From Streptococcus mutans (GTDB taxonomy: Bacteria > Bacillota > Bacilli > Lactobacillales > Streptococcaceae): 64,000 nucleotides of DNA. Positions 48,541 to 58,014 of the stretch are shown here, piece by piece. Below the pieces are notes generated by a model. That model did not search any database and was not told the DNA's origin. It saw nothing but the letters and a program-made list of their open reading frames with translations. The first letter of the stretch is position 1. The number at the start of each line of letters is the position of its first letter. The DNA lies in NCBI RefSeq assembly GCF_006739205.1, contig NZ_AP019720.1, positions 868,001-932,000 of the forward strand, written 5' to 3'. The translations under genes were made by a program, and so were the position numbers.

Positions 48541-49662
48541 ATGGACTATGGCATTTCGATAAAGATACTGTTGCTCGTTTTTACCAGAAATGTAGGACTA
48601 TTAAGTCAACAAAATTGGTGGATAATGCTCTCAGTTCTGATACCTAGCGTTCTTGGCCCGCTTTTTGTTCACTTTGGTAAAAATATTTTTGATAATAGTA
48701 AAAAGATTATAATATCTGGAAATGTTATTTCAAATATAAATAATCAGTCTGGCATGAAGGAACCTATAATTTCAAACCCAAAAGTTTATTCAAATTTTAT
48801 ATTTAATCATTTGACAGTGGAAAATAAAAGAAGTGTTTCACAGGCAATAACTGAAATTGAGTTATACGATATTAAGAAGCAAGATTACCTTATACAAGAT
48901 ATCCAATACGACGGTGGCTTTTATGATAAAAACCAAAAATTTGTTTTAATAGCTTACAATAATGGCAATACAGACGCACTTATCAATGGAGATAGTATAA
49001 ATTATTATGCTTATGAAAGTATATTTCAAGAAGGACATTTGATTAAAAATCTTCAATTGGAAAAGACTATAATAAAATCAGGGGATGTCCAAAGCTTAAT
49101 TATTGATTCTTTTGTTCAGTTTTATGACCTCTTTGAAACATATGATAAACTTCAAGAGTTAAAAATCGTTATAGTAGATGGAGAAAGTAAAGAGCTTGAA
49201 AGCTTATTGTTATGGCTTCATTATGACAGAAAGAATAAAAAGTTTGTTAATCATCCTAGAGGCTTTGCTGGAGCCCCCATTGAAGATGTTCCACTGCTTG
49301 ATTTGACTAATGATACTAAAAAGCAATCAGCTGACTGTGTTCAAAAAGTTTCAGCTGGCGCAAATGAAGTTGATTTTACAATTTTAGTTGATAGAACATG
49401 TCAATTAGAGTATAAAATAAAATTAAAAAGTGGTAAGAAATCCTTTGAAGATAAGAATACCTATAATCTTATTATTAGAGTGCCTGTTTATGTCCAAGAG
49501 CGAGGTGGTTTTTTTGGAGATTTTTACCAATTTTTATTAGTTAATAAAAACAACTTAGAGAGTTCATTCAAATATGACAAGGATTTGATTGCCTCTTTAA
49601 ATAAAGAATTAATTTTTGATAGGTATAAAGCCGCTAGAAAATTTGCACGAGTGAAAATCTAA
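48541..49662 (+). CDS. Unknown membrane-anchored protein between parE and parC
   Basis: 373 residues, not recognised. The ATG at 48541 lies 1 nt after the parE stop, with a GGAG about 9 nt upstream inside parE; the open frame extends further upstream only as parE in another frame. One hydrophobic segment at about 20-50 (WWIMLSVLIPSVLGPLFVHFG) is followed by a soluble, strand- and Lys-rich domain. The sequence is visibly more AT-rich than parE and parC. This suggests insertion between the topoisomerase genes, possibly a strain-specific acquisition. No defence or transport motif is evident. Confidence 0.65.
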   Translation: MDYGISIKILLLVFTRNVGLLSQQNWWIMLSVLIPSVLGPLFVHFGKNIFDNSKKIIISGNVISNINNQSGMKEPIISNPKVYSNFIFNHLTVENKRSVSQAITEIELYDIKKQDYLIQDIQYDGGFYDKNQKFVLIAYNNGNTDALINGDSINYYAYESIFQEGHLIKNLQLEKTIIKSGDVQSLIIDSFVQFYDLFETYDKLQELKIVIVDGESKELESLLLWLHYDRKNKKFVNHPRGFAGAPIEDVPLLDLTNDTKKQSADCVQKVSAGANEVDFTILVDRTCQLEYKIKLKSGKKSFEDKNTYNLIIRVPVYVQERGGFFGDFYQFLLVNKNNLESSFKYDKDLIASLNKELIFDRYKAARKFARVKI

Positions 49663-49913
49663 AGCGTTTGGGATTATCGAATCTTTCAAAAAGATAGTTA
49701 AAAGTGAGATAGGTAGGAAGAGACAATGTTTAGAAACTCTACTTATCTATGGAAATATGGAATAGCAAGTTGGGAAGTCTCCGCTATAATAAAAAGTTAT
49801 TTAGTCACTTGAGGGAATTCAAAAAATTTTAGACATTAGAATGAGTCATGGAGTGGTGTAGATGTTCTCTGGTGCCTCCATCACTTAGGAAAGTCTTACA
49901 AAATTTAGAAAAA
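49663..49913 (+). other. Gene-free stretch with a possible promoter
   Basis: First part of the 413-nt gap before parC. A 28-codon ORF at 49725 has no convincing ribosome binding site and I do not call it. GCTATAATAA near 49782 could be a -10 box serving parC. GAGTCATGGAG and CTCCATCAC show short inverted matches only. Confidence 0.4.
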
Positions 49914-50077
49914 AAAATAAGAAAGGAAAGTTCAGTTGATTCTTTAAAACTGAACACGGGACTAAATGTCTAGGAAAAAAGATAAATCTTCCTAGATGCT
50001 GAAGCATCTTCGTCAGATTTCCTATTTTTCTACGAAATTTTTCGGCAAGCCGAAACGTCCCTTTGTATCTTAATTAT
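49914..50077 (+). repeat. Structured intergenic repeat before parC
   Basis: The most complete copy: AAGAAAGGAAAG, hairpin TTCAGTT...AACTGAA, ACGGGACTAAATGTC, then AAAAAAGATAAATCTTCC, tip GATGC-TGAA-GCATC, CTTCGTCAGATTTCC and TATTTTTC. A second perfect hairpin TTTCGGC-AA-GCCGAAA (50040-50055) and the right end CCCTTTGTATCTTAATTATG complete it. The last ATG is the parC start. Confidence 0.82.
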
Positions 50078-52532
50078 GTCCAATATTCAAATCATGTCCC
50101 TTGAGGACATCATGGGAGAGCGTTTCGGTCGTTACTCCAAATACATCATTCAAGAACGGGCTTTGCCAGATATTCGCGATGGTCTCAAGCCCGTACAGCG
50201 CCGTATTCTTTATTCTATGAATAAAGATGGCAATACATATGATAAAGGTTACCGTAAATCAGCTAAGTCTGTCGGTAATGTTATGGGGAATTTCCACCCG
50301 CACGGGGATTCTTCAATTTATGATGCCATGGTTCGTATGAGTCAGGATTGGAAGAACCGCGAAACCCTGATTGAAATGCACGGGAACAACGGTTCTATGG
50401 ACGGTGATCCGCCAGCAGCCATGCGTTATACAGAAGCGCGCCTATCAGAGATTGCAGATTATTTGCTCCAAGATATTGACAAGAATACGGTAGCTTGGGC
50501 TTGGAACTTTGATGATACCGAAAAAGAACCAACTGTTTTGCCAGCGGCCTTTCCTAATCTCTTGGTCAATGGTGCAACAGGGATTTCTGCGGGTTATGCG
50601 ACCGATATTCCACCGCACAATTTAGCAGAAGTAATTGATACAGTTGTCTATCTTATTGATCACCCATCAGCTAAGCTCGATAAACTCATGGAATTTCTAC
50701 CTGGACCCGATTTTCCAACAGGAGCCATTATTCAAGGTAAAGATGAAATTCGCAAAGCTTACGAAACAGGTAAAGGACGCGTTGTTGTTCGCTCTCGCAC
50801 TGAAATTGAAAATCTTAAGGGTGGGAAGAAGCAGATTGTAGCGACAGAGATTCCTTATGAAGTCAATAAAGCAGCTCTAGTTAAGAAAATTGATGATGTT
50901 CGTCTTAACAATAAGGTTCCTGGAATTGCCGAAGTTCGTGACGAATCTGACCGTGAGGGTCTGCGCATTGCTATCGAGCTCAAGAAAGATGCTGATGAGC
51001 AAACGATTCTAAATTATCTTTTTAAATACACCGATTTGCAAATCAACTATAATTTTAATATGGTGGCTATCGATAATTATACGCCGCGGCAAGTTGGCAT
51101 TATTCCAATGTTAACGAGCTATATCGCCCATCGTAAAGACATTATTGTTGCACGTTCTAAATTTGACAAGGAAAAAGCCGAAAAACGTCTCCATATTGTT
51201 GAAGGGCTTATTCGTGTTATTTCCATCCTGGACGAGGTCATTGCACTTATTCGAGCTTCGGAAAATAAAGCTGATGCCAAGGAAAATCTTAAGATTAGCT
51301 ATGACTTTTCAGAAGAACAGGCAGAGGCTATTGTCACCTTGCAACTGTATCGTTTGACCAATACCGATATTGTTACTTTGGAAAATGAAGAAGCTGAATT
51401 GCGTGAACGTATTACAACTCTCAATGCTATTATTGGTGATGAGCGCACCATGTATAATGTTATGAAGCGTGAACTGCGTGAAGTCAAAAAGAAATTTGGC
51501 AATCCACGTTTGAGTGAATTACAGGCTGAGACACAAACCATTGAAATTGACACAGCCAGTCTGATTGTGGAAGAAGAAACCTATGTCAGTGTCACACGCG
51601 GCGGTTATATTAAACGAACAAGTCCACGTTCCTTTAATGCTTCAACAGTTGAAGAACTCGGTAAGCGTGATGATGATGATGTCATCTTCATTCAGAATGC
51701 TAAGACCACACAAGAACTGCTGATTTTTACTAATTTAGGCAATGTTATTTATCGGCCGATTCATGAATTAGCTGATATCCGCTGGAAGGAAATCGGTGAG
51801 CACCTCAGCCAAAACATTACCAATTTTGCAACGGATGAAGAAATTCTTTATGTTGATTTAGTGGATCATTTTGAAGAAGGTACCTATTATGCTGCAACTC
51901 GTCTGGGGCAAATTAAACGGTTTGAACGTCGTGATTTGACACCTTGGCGGAGTTATAAGTCTAAAGCAGTCAAATATGCTAAATTAAAAGGTAATGACGA
52001 TCAAGTTATCAGAATTTCACCAATTAAATTAGATGATGTGATGCTAATTACTGCTAGAGGCTATGCGCTTCGTTTCAATATTGAAGAAGTACCTATTGTC
52101 GGTCCTAAAGCAGCAGGGGTTAAGGCTATTAACCTCAAAGAGGGGGATTCTTTGGCTGCTGCCTTTATTGCCAATACGGATAGTATTTATATTTTGACAC
52201 AAAGAGGTAGTCTCAAACGGATGTCAACCAATCTTATCCCAGTGACTAGCCGTGCTAAACGTGGGCTTCAAGTACTTCGTGAGCTTAAGAGTAAACCTCA
52301 TCGTGTTTTTGCGGCAGGACCAGTCTTTTCCGAAGCAGCAGGGGAGATTGACCTATTTACCACTGTAGGTGAACAAGGACAAGAAGAAATTCTAGAAATT
52401 CAATCGCAAAGTTTAGAAAAATACGAAGTTAATCTGGCTGAACTCTCGCTATCAGAACGGACTAGCAACGGTTCCTTTATCTCAGATACTATCTCTGATC
52501 AAGGAGTCTATGCAGCAAAAATCAAAATTTAA
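50076..52532 (+). CDS. parC: DNA topoisomerase IV subunit A
   Basis: 818-residue DNA-cleaving subunit. It starts SNIQIMSLEDIMGERFGRYS; the catalytic Tyr lies in AAMRYTEARLS near residue 118, and C-terminal beta-pinwheel repeats follow from about 495. The quinolone-resistance region reads HPHGDSSIYDAM, so Ser79 and Asp83 are the wild-type residues. There is no Shine-Dalgarno sequence; the ATG is the end of a structured repeat. Whether it is expressed from parE or from the gap promoter is not visible. Confidence 0.96.
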   Translation: MSNIQIMSLEDIMGERFGRYSKYIIQERALPDIRDGLKPVQRRILYSMNKDGNTYDKGYRKSAKSVGNVMGNFHPHGDSSIYDAMVRMSQDWKNRETLIEMHGNNGSMDGDPPAAMRYTEARLSEIADYLLQDIDKNTVAWAWNFDDTEKEPTVLPAAFPNLLVNGATGISAGYATDIPPHNLAEVIDTVVYLIDHPSAKLDKLMEFLPGPDFPTGAIIQGKDEIRKAYETGKGRVVVRSRTEIENLKGGKKQIVATEIPYEVNKAALVKKIDDVRLNNKVPGIAEVRDESDREGLRIAIELKKDADEQTILNYLFKYTDLQINYNFNMVAIDNYTPRQVGIIPMLTSYIAHRKDIIVARSKFDKEKAEKRLHIVEGLIRVISILDEVIALIRASENKADAKENLKISYDFSEEQAEAIVTLQLYRLTNTDIVTLENEEAELRERITTLNAIIGDERTMYNVMKRELREVKKKFGNPRLSELQAETQTIEIDTASLIVEEETYVSVTRGGYIKRTSPRSFNASTVEELGKRDDDDVIFIQNAKTTQELLIFTNLGNVIYRPIHELADIRWKEIGEHLSQNITNFATDEEILYVDLVDHFEEGTYYAATRLGQIKRFERRDLTPWRSYKSKAVKYAKLKGNDDQVIRISPIKLDDVMLITARGYALRFNIEEVPIVGPKAAGVKAINLKEGDSLAAAFIANTDSIYILTQRGSLKRMSTNLIPVTSRAKRGLQVLRELKSKPHRVFAAGPVFSEAAGEIDLFTTVGEQGQEEILEIQSQSLEKYEVNLAELSLSERTSNGSFISDTISDQGVYAAKIKI

Positions 52533-52691
52533 GATAACATTTCTTACAAAAAGACAGGAGTCATTAAACAATAGATAAGGTTTGTTATTTTTTAAGGAAA
52601 CAGATTGAAAGATGGAGAAAAACATAGGATAGAAAGTCATACTTACATAGTTGTACGACTTTTTATTCTGCTCCATTTTATCTTTTAAAGA

Positions 52692-52746
52692 AATTTTCAG
52701 AATTTTATGAAAAAATACTTGAAAATTCTAGCAAAAAGCGTACAAT
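52692..52746 (+). promoter_or_regulatory. ilvE promoter with CodY-like box
   Basis: AATTTTCAGAATTTT (52692-52706) matches 13 of 15 positions of the CodY consensus. TTGAAA (52719-52724) and TACAAT (52741-52746), 16 bp apart, form the promoter, so the box lies just upstream of -35. CodY control of ilvE is reported in related Gram-positives; here it is inferred. Confidence 0.7.
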
Positions 52747-52774
52747 AGAAAAAAACGAGGAAAGAGGTATTAAA

Positions 52775-53800
52775 ATGACAGTAGATTTAGATTGGAAAAA
52801 TTTAGGATTTGAATATCACAAACTTCCATTTCGCTATATTTCTTACTACAAAGATGGGAAATGGGATGACGGTAAACTGACAGAAGATGCGACTCTCCAC
52901 ATTTCTGAAAGCTCACCAGCTCTTCATTATGGGCAAGAAGCTTTTGAAGGTTTGAAAGCCTACCGCACAAAAGATGGATCTGTTCAGCTTTTCCGTCCTA
53001 ATATGAATGCTGAGCGCTTACAACGTACAGCTGATCGTCTCTTGATGCCGCAAGTGCCAACTGACAAATTCATTGATGCTGCCAAACAAGTCGTTCGTGC
53101 CAATGAAGAGTATGTTCCACCATATGGTACAGGGGCAACGCTTTATCTTCGCCCACTTTTGATTGGTGTCGGCGATGTGATCGGTGTTCATCCAGCTGAT
53201 GAATATATCTTTACCATCTTTGCTATGCCAGTAGGTAACTACTTTAAAGGTGGTTTGGCTCCGACGAATTTTCTTATTCAAGATGATTATGACCGCGCTG
53301 CGCCACATGGCACAGGAGCTGCCAAAGTTGGCGGGAACTACGCGGCGAGTCTTTTGCCAGGTAAGGTTGCTCATGAATGCCAGTTTTCAGATGTTATTTA
53401 TCTTGATCCAGCAACGCATACCAAGATTGAAGAAGTCGGTTCAGCTAACTTCTTTGGTATCACTAAAGATAATGAGTTTATTACACCTCTTAGTCCGTCC
53501 ATTCTTCCTTCTGTTACCAAATATTCTCTGCTTTATTTAGCTGAACATCGTTTCGGCATGAAAGCCATTGAAGGCGATGTCTGCGTAGATGAATTAGATA
53601 AATTTGTTGAAGCAGGAGCCTGCGGTACAGCAGCTGTTATCTCACCAATCGGAGGTGTACAGCATGGTGATGATTTCCATGTCTTTTACAGTGAAACGGA
53701 AGTTGGTCCTGTAACGCATAAATTGTATGATGAGTTAACAGGTATCCAATTCGGCGATGTTAAAGCACCAGAGGGCTGGATATATAAAGTTGATGACTAA
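52775..53800 (+). CDS. ilvE: Branched-chain amino acid aminotransferase
   Basis: 341-residue class IV PLP transaminase interconverting branched-chain keto acids and amino acids. The PLP lysine is Lys184 in GTGAAKVGGNYAAS; LHYGQEAFEGLKAYR and EVGSANFFGI are further signatures. An AAAGAGG site precedes the ATG. Monocistronic, with its own promoter and terminator. Confidence 0.96.
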   Translation: MTVDLDWKNLGFEYHKLPFRYISYYKDGKWDDGKLTEDATLHISESSPALHYGQEAFEGLKAYRTKDGSVQLFRPNMNAERLQRTADRLLMPQVPTDKFIDAAKQVVRANEEYVPPYGTGATLYLRPLLIGVGDVIGVHPADEYIFTIFAMPVGNYFKGGLAPTNFLIQDDYDRAAPHGTGAAKVGGNYAASLLPGKVAHECQFSDVIYLDPATHTKIEEVGSANFFGITKDNEFITPLSPSILPSVTKYSLLYLAEHRFGMKAIEGDVCVDELDKFVEAGACGTAAVISPIGGVQHGDDFHVFYSETEVGPVTHKLYDELTGIQFGDVKAPEGWIYKVDD

Positions 53801-53808
53801 ATAATTAG

Positions 53809-53838
53809 CGAGCTTGCTCTTGCAAGCTTTTATTTTTT
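53809..53838 (+). terminator. ilvE terminator
   Basis: AGCTTGC and GCAAGCT form the stem around a TCTT loop, followed by TTTATTTTTTT. Confidence 0.8.
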
Positions 53839-53864
53839 TGTGTAAAATACTTGAGAGGTAAGTT

Positions 53865-54095
53865 ATGCGTAAAAAAGATAAGAAGATTGAAATTCAAATA
53901 AGTGACAAGCAAGTTGAGGCAAATGGGACAAAAATGGTCGGTTATCAATTAACAATTGGAAACAAACTTGTAGGTGAGATTGCTGAGATTGATGACAAGT
54001 TTGCTGTTATCAAAAATGCTGCAGTTGTTGATTTCCATAAAAATTTAGAAACTGCTGTTGAAGCTATCATTCAAACCTATAATTTGAATCACTAA
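53865..54095 (+). CDS. DUF2969 protein
   Basis: 76-residue basic protein matching the streptococcal DUF2969 pattern: KKIEIQISDKQVEANGTK, GYQLTIGNKLVGEIAEID, FAVIKN. Function unknown. An AGAGGTAAGTT site lies upstream, preceded by AAAATACTTGA. It stands alone between ilvE and the tRNA-Tyr gene. Confidence 0.8.
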   Translation: MRKKDKKIEIQISDKQVEANGTKMVGYQLTIGNKLVGEIAEIDDKFAVIKNAAVVDFHKNLETAVEAIIQTYNLNH

Positions 54096-54154
54096 AAATA
54101 GAAAAACGCTTGATTTTAGCAGGAGATTATGATAAACTAGTTTTTGTTGTCACT

Positions 54155-54235
54155 GGAAGGGTAGCGAAGAGGCTAAACGCGGCGGACTGTAAATCCGCTC
54201 CTTCGGGTTCGGGGGTTCGAATCCCTCCCCTTCCA
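54155..54235 (+). tRNA. tRNA-Tyr (GUA)
   Basis: Acceptor GGAAGGG pairs with CCCTTCC; discriminator A at 54235. The anticodon loop CTGTAAA puts GTA at 54189-54191. A long variable arm (CTCCTTCGGGTTCGG region) and GGTTCGAATCC T-loop are typical of tRNA-Tyr. The CCA end is not encoded (TAC follows). Confidence 0.95.
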
Positions 54236-54239
54236 TACT

Positions 54240-54358
54240 CAGGATACAAAGATTGTTAAAAAATCCGTATGAAAATAGAAAACTAATGAACCGTTGTTTA
54301 CAACGCTAGGAAGTTTATCTTTTTCACTAGGATTTTAGGTTGTGTTCAACTTAGTTTT
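54240..54358 (-). repeat. Structured intergenic repeat, inverted, between two tRNA genes
   Basis: Read on the minus strand it gives GTTGAACAC, CCTAGTGAAAAAGATAAAC, TTCCTAG, tip CGTTGT-AA-ACAACG, ATTAGTTTTCTATTTTC and the right end CTTTGTATCCT. It is the same family as the hisA and parC copies, in the opposite orientation and not in front of any minus-strand gene. The tip stem sequence again differs while staying paired. Confidence 0.78.
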
Positions 54359-54391
54359 GCCAATTATTCTTGAGTCTGTATTATTTAATTT

Positions 54392-54463
54392 TGGGGTATA
54401 GCCAAGCGGTAAGGCAAGGGACTTTGACTCCCTCATGCGTTGGTTCGAATCCAGCTACCCCAG
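54392..54463 (+). tRNA. tRNA-Gln (UUG)
   Basis: Acceptor TGGGGTA pairs with TACCCCA; discriminator G at 54463. Anticodon loop CTTTGAC gives TTG at 54424-54426. T-arm GGTTCGAATCC is present. CCA is not encoded. Confidence 0.95.
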
Positions 54464-54595
54464 TCAGAGGTATTAGACCAAGTCTAAGACCGTCAGAGAT
54501 ATGCGTCTAGTTGTTTGTCCTTGCGGGATACCTTGTGAAATATATTGTTATCAAGAGATAAAGAGGGTTTATTTCTTGTCGGAGGTTTTTTTAGA

Positions 54596-55795
54596 ATGAA
54601 TGAATTTGAAGATTTGCTAAACAGTGTTAGTGAAGTAAATCCAGGCGACGTTGTGACTGCAGAAGTCTTAACTGTAGATGGAGAACAAGCAAACCTTGTT
54701 ATTGACGGGACAGGTGTTGAAGCTGTATTGACACTTCGCGAATTGACCAATGATCGTAATGCTGACATTAATGACTTTGTCAAAGCTGGTGATAAAGTCG
54801 AGGTGCTTGTTCTTCGCCAAGTTGTTGGTAAAGATACTGATACAGTAACTTTCCTTGTCTCTAAAAAACGCCTAGAAGCTCGCAAGGCTTGGGACAAACT
54901 TGTTGGTCGTGAAGGTGACGTTGTGACTGTTAAGGGCACACGTGCTGTTAAGGGTGGACTTTCTGTTGAATTTGAAGGACTTCGTGGTTTTATTCCAGCT
55001 TCAATGATTGATACCCGTTTTGTTCGCAATACTGAAAAATTTGTTGGTCAGCAATTCGAAGCAAAAATCAAAGAAATTGATCCTTCAGAAAATCGCTTTA
55101 TCCTTTCTCGTCGTGATGTGGTTGAAGCTGCAGCTGCAAAGGCGCGTGAGGAAGTCTTCTCAAGACTTGCTGTTGGTGATATCGTGACTGGTACTGTTGC
55201 TCGTTTGACAAGTTTTGGTGCTTTTATTGACCTTGGTGGTGTTGACGGACTTATTCATATTACTGAATTATCGCATGAACGTAATGTTTCACCAAAATCA
55301 GTCGTCACTGTTGGTGAAGAAATTCAAGTGAAGGTGCTTGCTATTGATGAAGAAGCAGGCCGAGTTTCACTGTCTCTTAAAGCAACAACTCCTGGACCAT
55401 GGGATGGTGTTGAACAAAAACTTGCCGCTGGTGATGTTATCGAAGGCAAAGTAAAACGCTTGACAGACTTTGGCGCTTTTGTTGAAGTTCTTCCAGGTAT
55501 TGATGGTTTGGTTCATATTTCACAAATTTCACACAAACGTGTCGAAAATCCAAAGGATGTTCTTTCAGTCGGTCAAGATGTTACTGTCAAAGTTCTTGAT
55601 GTTAATACTGCTGATGAACGTGTCTCACTTTCCATCAAAGCGCTTGAAGAACGTCCAGCTCAGGACGAAAGCAATGGAGAAAAACGTCAATCTCGTCCTC
55701 GTCGTCAAAAACGTCAAGATAAACGTGACTACGAACTTCCAGAAACTCAAACTGGATTCTCAATGGCTGACTTGTTTGGTGATATTGAATTATAA
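54596..55795 (+). CDS. rpsA: 30S ribosomal protein S1
   Basis: 399 residues with four S1 RNA-binding repeats (about 15-85, 105-170, 190-260 and 275-345); the third and fourth carry clear [19 protein letters not shown] and [19 protein letters not shown] signatures. A basic tail ([15 protein letters not shown]) follows. It helps the ribosome unwind and bind mRNA, which matters given several SD-less genes here. GGAGG lies 10 nt before the ATG at 54596, which gives the usual [11 protein letters not shown] start; the open frame extends 17 codons further but has no site there. Confidence 0.95.
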   Translation: MNEFEDLLNSVSEVNPGDVVTAEVLTVDGEQANLVIDGTGVEAVLTLRELTNDRNADINDFVKAGDKVEVLVLRQVVGKDTDTVTFLVSKKRLEARKAWDKLVGREGDVVTVKGTRAVKGGLSVEFEGLRGFIPASMIDTRFVRNTEKFVGQQFEAKIKEIDPSENRFILSRRDVVEAAAAKAREEVFSRLAVGDIVTGTVARLTSFGAFIDLGGVDGLIHITELSHERNVSPKSVVTVGEEIQVKVLAIDEEAGRVSLSLKATTPGPWDGVEQKLAAGDVIEGKVKRLTDFGAFVEVLPGIDGLVHISQISHKRVENPKDVLSVGQDVTVKVLDVNTADERVSLSIKALEERPAQDESNGEKRQSRPRRQKRQDKRDYELPETQTGFSMADLFGDIEL

Positions 55796-55828
55796 TCTAT
55801 AATCAATGGGTAGAAATTGAATTTTATT

Positions 55829-55868
55829 CCCTTCTAAATCTTAAAAAAGATTTAGAAGGGTTTTTATA
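55829..55868 (+). terminator. rpsA terminator
   Basis: CCCTTCTAAATCT and AGATTTAGAAGGG form a perfect 13-bp stem with a short A-rich loop and TTTTTAT. Confidence 0.92.
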
Positions 55869-55933
55869 TTTCAAGGAAATTTTCATACATTTACAGCTAA
55901 ATTAATGAAACTATGGTATAATTATTGTGTTAC

Positions 55934-56005
55934 CCACCTTTAGTGTAATGGATATCACGTAAGATTCCGGTTCTTGAGATGGGGGTTCGATTCCCTCAAG
56001 GTGGA
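55934..56005 (+). tRNA. tRNA-Arg (CCG)
   Basis: Acceptor CCACCTT pairs with AAGGTGG; discriminator A at 56005. The anticodon stem TAAGA/TCTTG encloses loop TTCCGGT, giving CCG at 55967-55969. T-arm GGTTCGATTCC is normal. CCA is not encoded. TATAATTATTG just upstream is a likely -10. The following 56006-56275 holds no gene I can support. Confidence 0.92.
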
Positions 56006-56275
56006 TTAGGTAAAGATGAAAGCGGTGCTTTTACAAAAAGTAGTTTTGATACCCGATTTTTGCAGACTTATTATTAGTTAACATCAAAAGTAAGAACATT
56101 AATCTTATTTGTTACTAAATAGATTTTAAAACTATTATGTTTATCGACTATGTGACAAGAGAAGCATAAGCTAACTACTGCCTTTCGGTTGAGATTATCC
56201 AAACAGAAGTTTAGAAATATTTTTATTGCCGTTTTTGCTTTTACTTTAACTAACTTAAAGTTTTGATGATTATAA

Positions 56276-56304
56276 AAAAAGCAGTCTATCAAAGCTGCTT
56301 TTAC
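56276..56304 (-). terminator. Terminator of the DedA-like gene
   Basis: On the minus strand AAAAGCAGCTTTG and ATAGACTGCTTTTTTT form a stem starting at the gene end and finishing in a T run. Confidence 0.7.
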
Positions 56305-56915
56305 TTATGAAATAAAAATTCTAGTAACTTACTACCGTATATCCAGAAATAACTATAACAAATAATAGACAATGGTTTGGTGATGACCATAATAGCAGTG
56401 AAGCGCTTAAGACTCATGCTTGTTAAACCAGTAATCATTACCATAATATCAGCAGGCGACACAGGAGAAAGCATACAAAAAATGAATAGTTTTTCATAAG
56501 TATCACTTTCCAGTTTGGCTTCGTATTTGAAAAAAGTATCTTCTTTCATAAAAAGCAAAATAAACTTACGACCTAACCACTTTACCAGAAGGAAGAGTAA
56601 GACACTCCCAATAATAATACCGATGTAATTTAAAATGAAACCAAGCCAAGTACCAAAAATAAGAAAACCAGCAACAGTAGTGACGCCGCCTGGGATAACA
56701 GGGAAAACAATTTGGAAAATCTGAACGAGAATAAAGATTAAAGGACCTAAAACTTTGTGATGGTGTACAAGATCCTTCAAAGCGTTGCTGTCATTTAAAA
56801 TGCCTAATTTATAAAACCAGATAACTAAAATGACTGAAGCAATTAAGGCTAAAATTCCTAAAGCCTGAATGATTTTTTGCATTAAAATATAACGTTTGCT
56901 TAATTTCACTTTCAT
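56301..56915 (-). CDS. VTT/DedA-family (TVP38-like) membrane protein
   Basis: 204-residue polytopic membrane protein. Five or so hydrophobic spans and the SNARE-associated/VTT pattern are visible: FPVIPGGVTTVAGFLIFGTWLGFILNYIG carries the F/Y-PxxP-like re-entrant loop, followed by KWLGRKF and a later SPVSPADIMVMITG. Relatives flip or transport lipid carriers across the membrane (recent family knowledge); the exact substrate here is unknown. Monocistronic, divergent from ssrA. Confidence 0.85.
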   Translation of the reverse strand: MKVKLSKRYILMQKIIQALGILALIASVILVIWFYKLGILNDSNALKDLVHHHKVLGPLIFILVQIFQIVFPVIPGGVTTVAGFLIFGTWLGFILNYIGIIIGSVLLFLLVKWLGRKFILLFMKEDTFFKYEAKLESDTYEKLFIFCMLSPVSPADIMVMITGLTSMSLKRFTAIMVITKPLSIICYSYFWIYGSKLLEFLFHK

Positions 56916-56945
56916 AGTATTATGATACCATATCTAAAATATTTT

Positions 56946-56974
56946 TTGCTATTTTTCCTTTATTTTGCTATACT
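56946..56974 (+). promoter_or_regulatory. ssrA promoter
   Basis: TTGCTA (56946-56951) and TATACT (56969-56974) are 17 bp apart, with TGC before the -10. The mature tmRNA begins about 20 nt further on, leaving a short 5' leader for processing. Confidence 0.7.
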
Positions 56975-56994
56975 ATTTTCACACAATATGTACT

Positions 56995-57340
56995 GGGGTC
57001 GTTACGGATTCGACAGGCATTATGAGACCTATTTTGCGACTCATCTAGCGGATGTAAAACGCCAGTTAAATATAACTGCAAAAAATACAAATTCTTACGC
57101 AGTAGCTGCCTAAAAACCAGCCTGTGTGATCAATAACAAATTGCTTGTGTTTGTTGATTGGTCTTATTGTTAACAAGCTACGTTAGAACTGAGTCAGGCT
57201 GTTCTAAAAGAGTTCTACTGACTCGCATCGTTAGAGTTTGAGTTATGTATTGTAACGGTGTTAAATAAACACATAACCTATAGTTGTAGACAAATGGGTT
57301 AGCAGATGTTTGGACGTGGGTTCGACTCCCACCGGCTCCA
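56995..57340 (+). ncRNA. ssrA: Transfer-messenger RNA (tmRNA)
   Basis: Rescues stalled ribosomes and tags the unfinished protein. The 5' end GGGGTCGTTACGGATTCGAC and 3' end GGGTTCGACTCCCACCGGCTCC A form the tRNA-like domain. The tag reading frame at 57078-57113 encodes AKNTNSYAVAA then TAA, the streptococcal tag. Pseudoknot-forming segments lie downstream of the tag. CCA is not encoded after the discriminator A at 57340. Confidence 0.97.
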
Positions 57341-57394
57341 TTAAACGCATAAGCGTTTTTTTATTTAAAGTTTATGTTTAAAGGGAAGATGAGT

Positions 57395-58009
57395 ATGAAA
57401 AGAACAAAGAATTGGCTTTTAGTGTTTTTAACAGTGACTTTCTGTTTTCTAATGCTAGGCTGTCAATCTAAAGAAGACAAAGAGGGAGGGACCAAGCCTT
57501 CTAATGAGGCCGCATTAACAAAAACAGAAAACTTAGATTTTCGTTTAAGTTTCAATAAAATCAAAGTGACAACTGATCAGAATCATTTTTCTGGTGGAAC
57601 AAGTATTGAACAGTTGAAACAATGGTTTGGTGACCCAAATAAAAGTGAGCAAAGAAATGCAGGAAACATCACTTTAGATAGCTATACCTGGGTGAAAGAT
57701 GGTGCTGTTATTAATGCCCAATTGTATAAGAATAGTACTGTGGCACGTTCAATTTCCAATTTTTCTTTCAGTAGAGAGGCTAAAATTGGCAAAGAAGATT
57801 ATGATGAACTGAAAATCGGTGAATCTTATAAAAAGATTGTTGAAAAATTGGGTGAACCAGATGTGCTGTCCCAGTCAATGTCATCAGACAAAGAAGAAAT
57901 GCAGACTGTCTGGTCTAGTGGCATAAAAACAAAGTCATCTTCGGCAACTATTGAACTCTATTTTGAAAATGGTCTTCTAAAAAATAAAACACAAAAAGAT
58001 TTGGAATAA
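57395..58009 (+). CDS. Lipoprotein with tandem BLIP/DUF3862-like domains
   Basis: 204 residues from the ATG at 57395, which has AAGGGAAG about 7 nt upstream (in-frame ATGs at 57374 and 57389 are too close to or before the site). Signal peptide with lipobox LMLGC puts the lipid Cys at 23. The mature part holds two repeats of the type SIEQLKQWFGDPNKSEQ and SYKKIVEKLGEPDVLSQS, resembling DUF3862/BLIP-like surface domains. Membrane-anchored outside the cell; function unknown. Confidence 0.8.
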   Translation: MKRTKNWLLVFLTVTFCFLMLGCQSKEDKEGGTKPSNEAALTKTENLDFRLSFNKIKVTTDQNHFSGGTSIEQLKQWFGDPNKSEQRNAGNITLDSYTWVKDGAVINAQLYKNSTVARSISNFSFSREAKIGKEDYDELKIGESYKKIVEKLGEPDVLSQSMSSDKEEMQTVWSSGIKTKSSSATIELYFENGLLKNKTQKDLE

Positions 58010-58014
58010 TAAGG

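Noticed and set aside
49725..49811. 28-codon ORF in the gap before parC
   Set aside because: Weak start signal, no similarity, overlaps a likely promoter.
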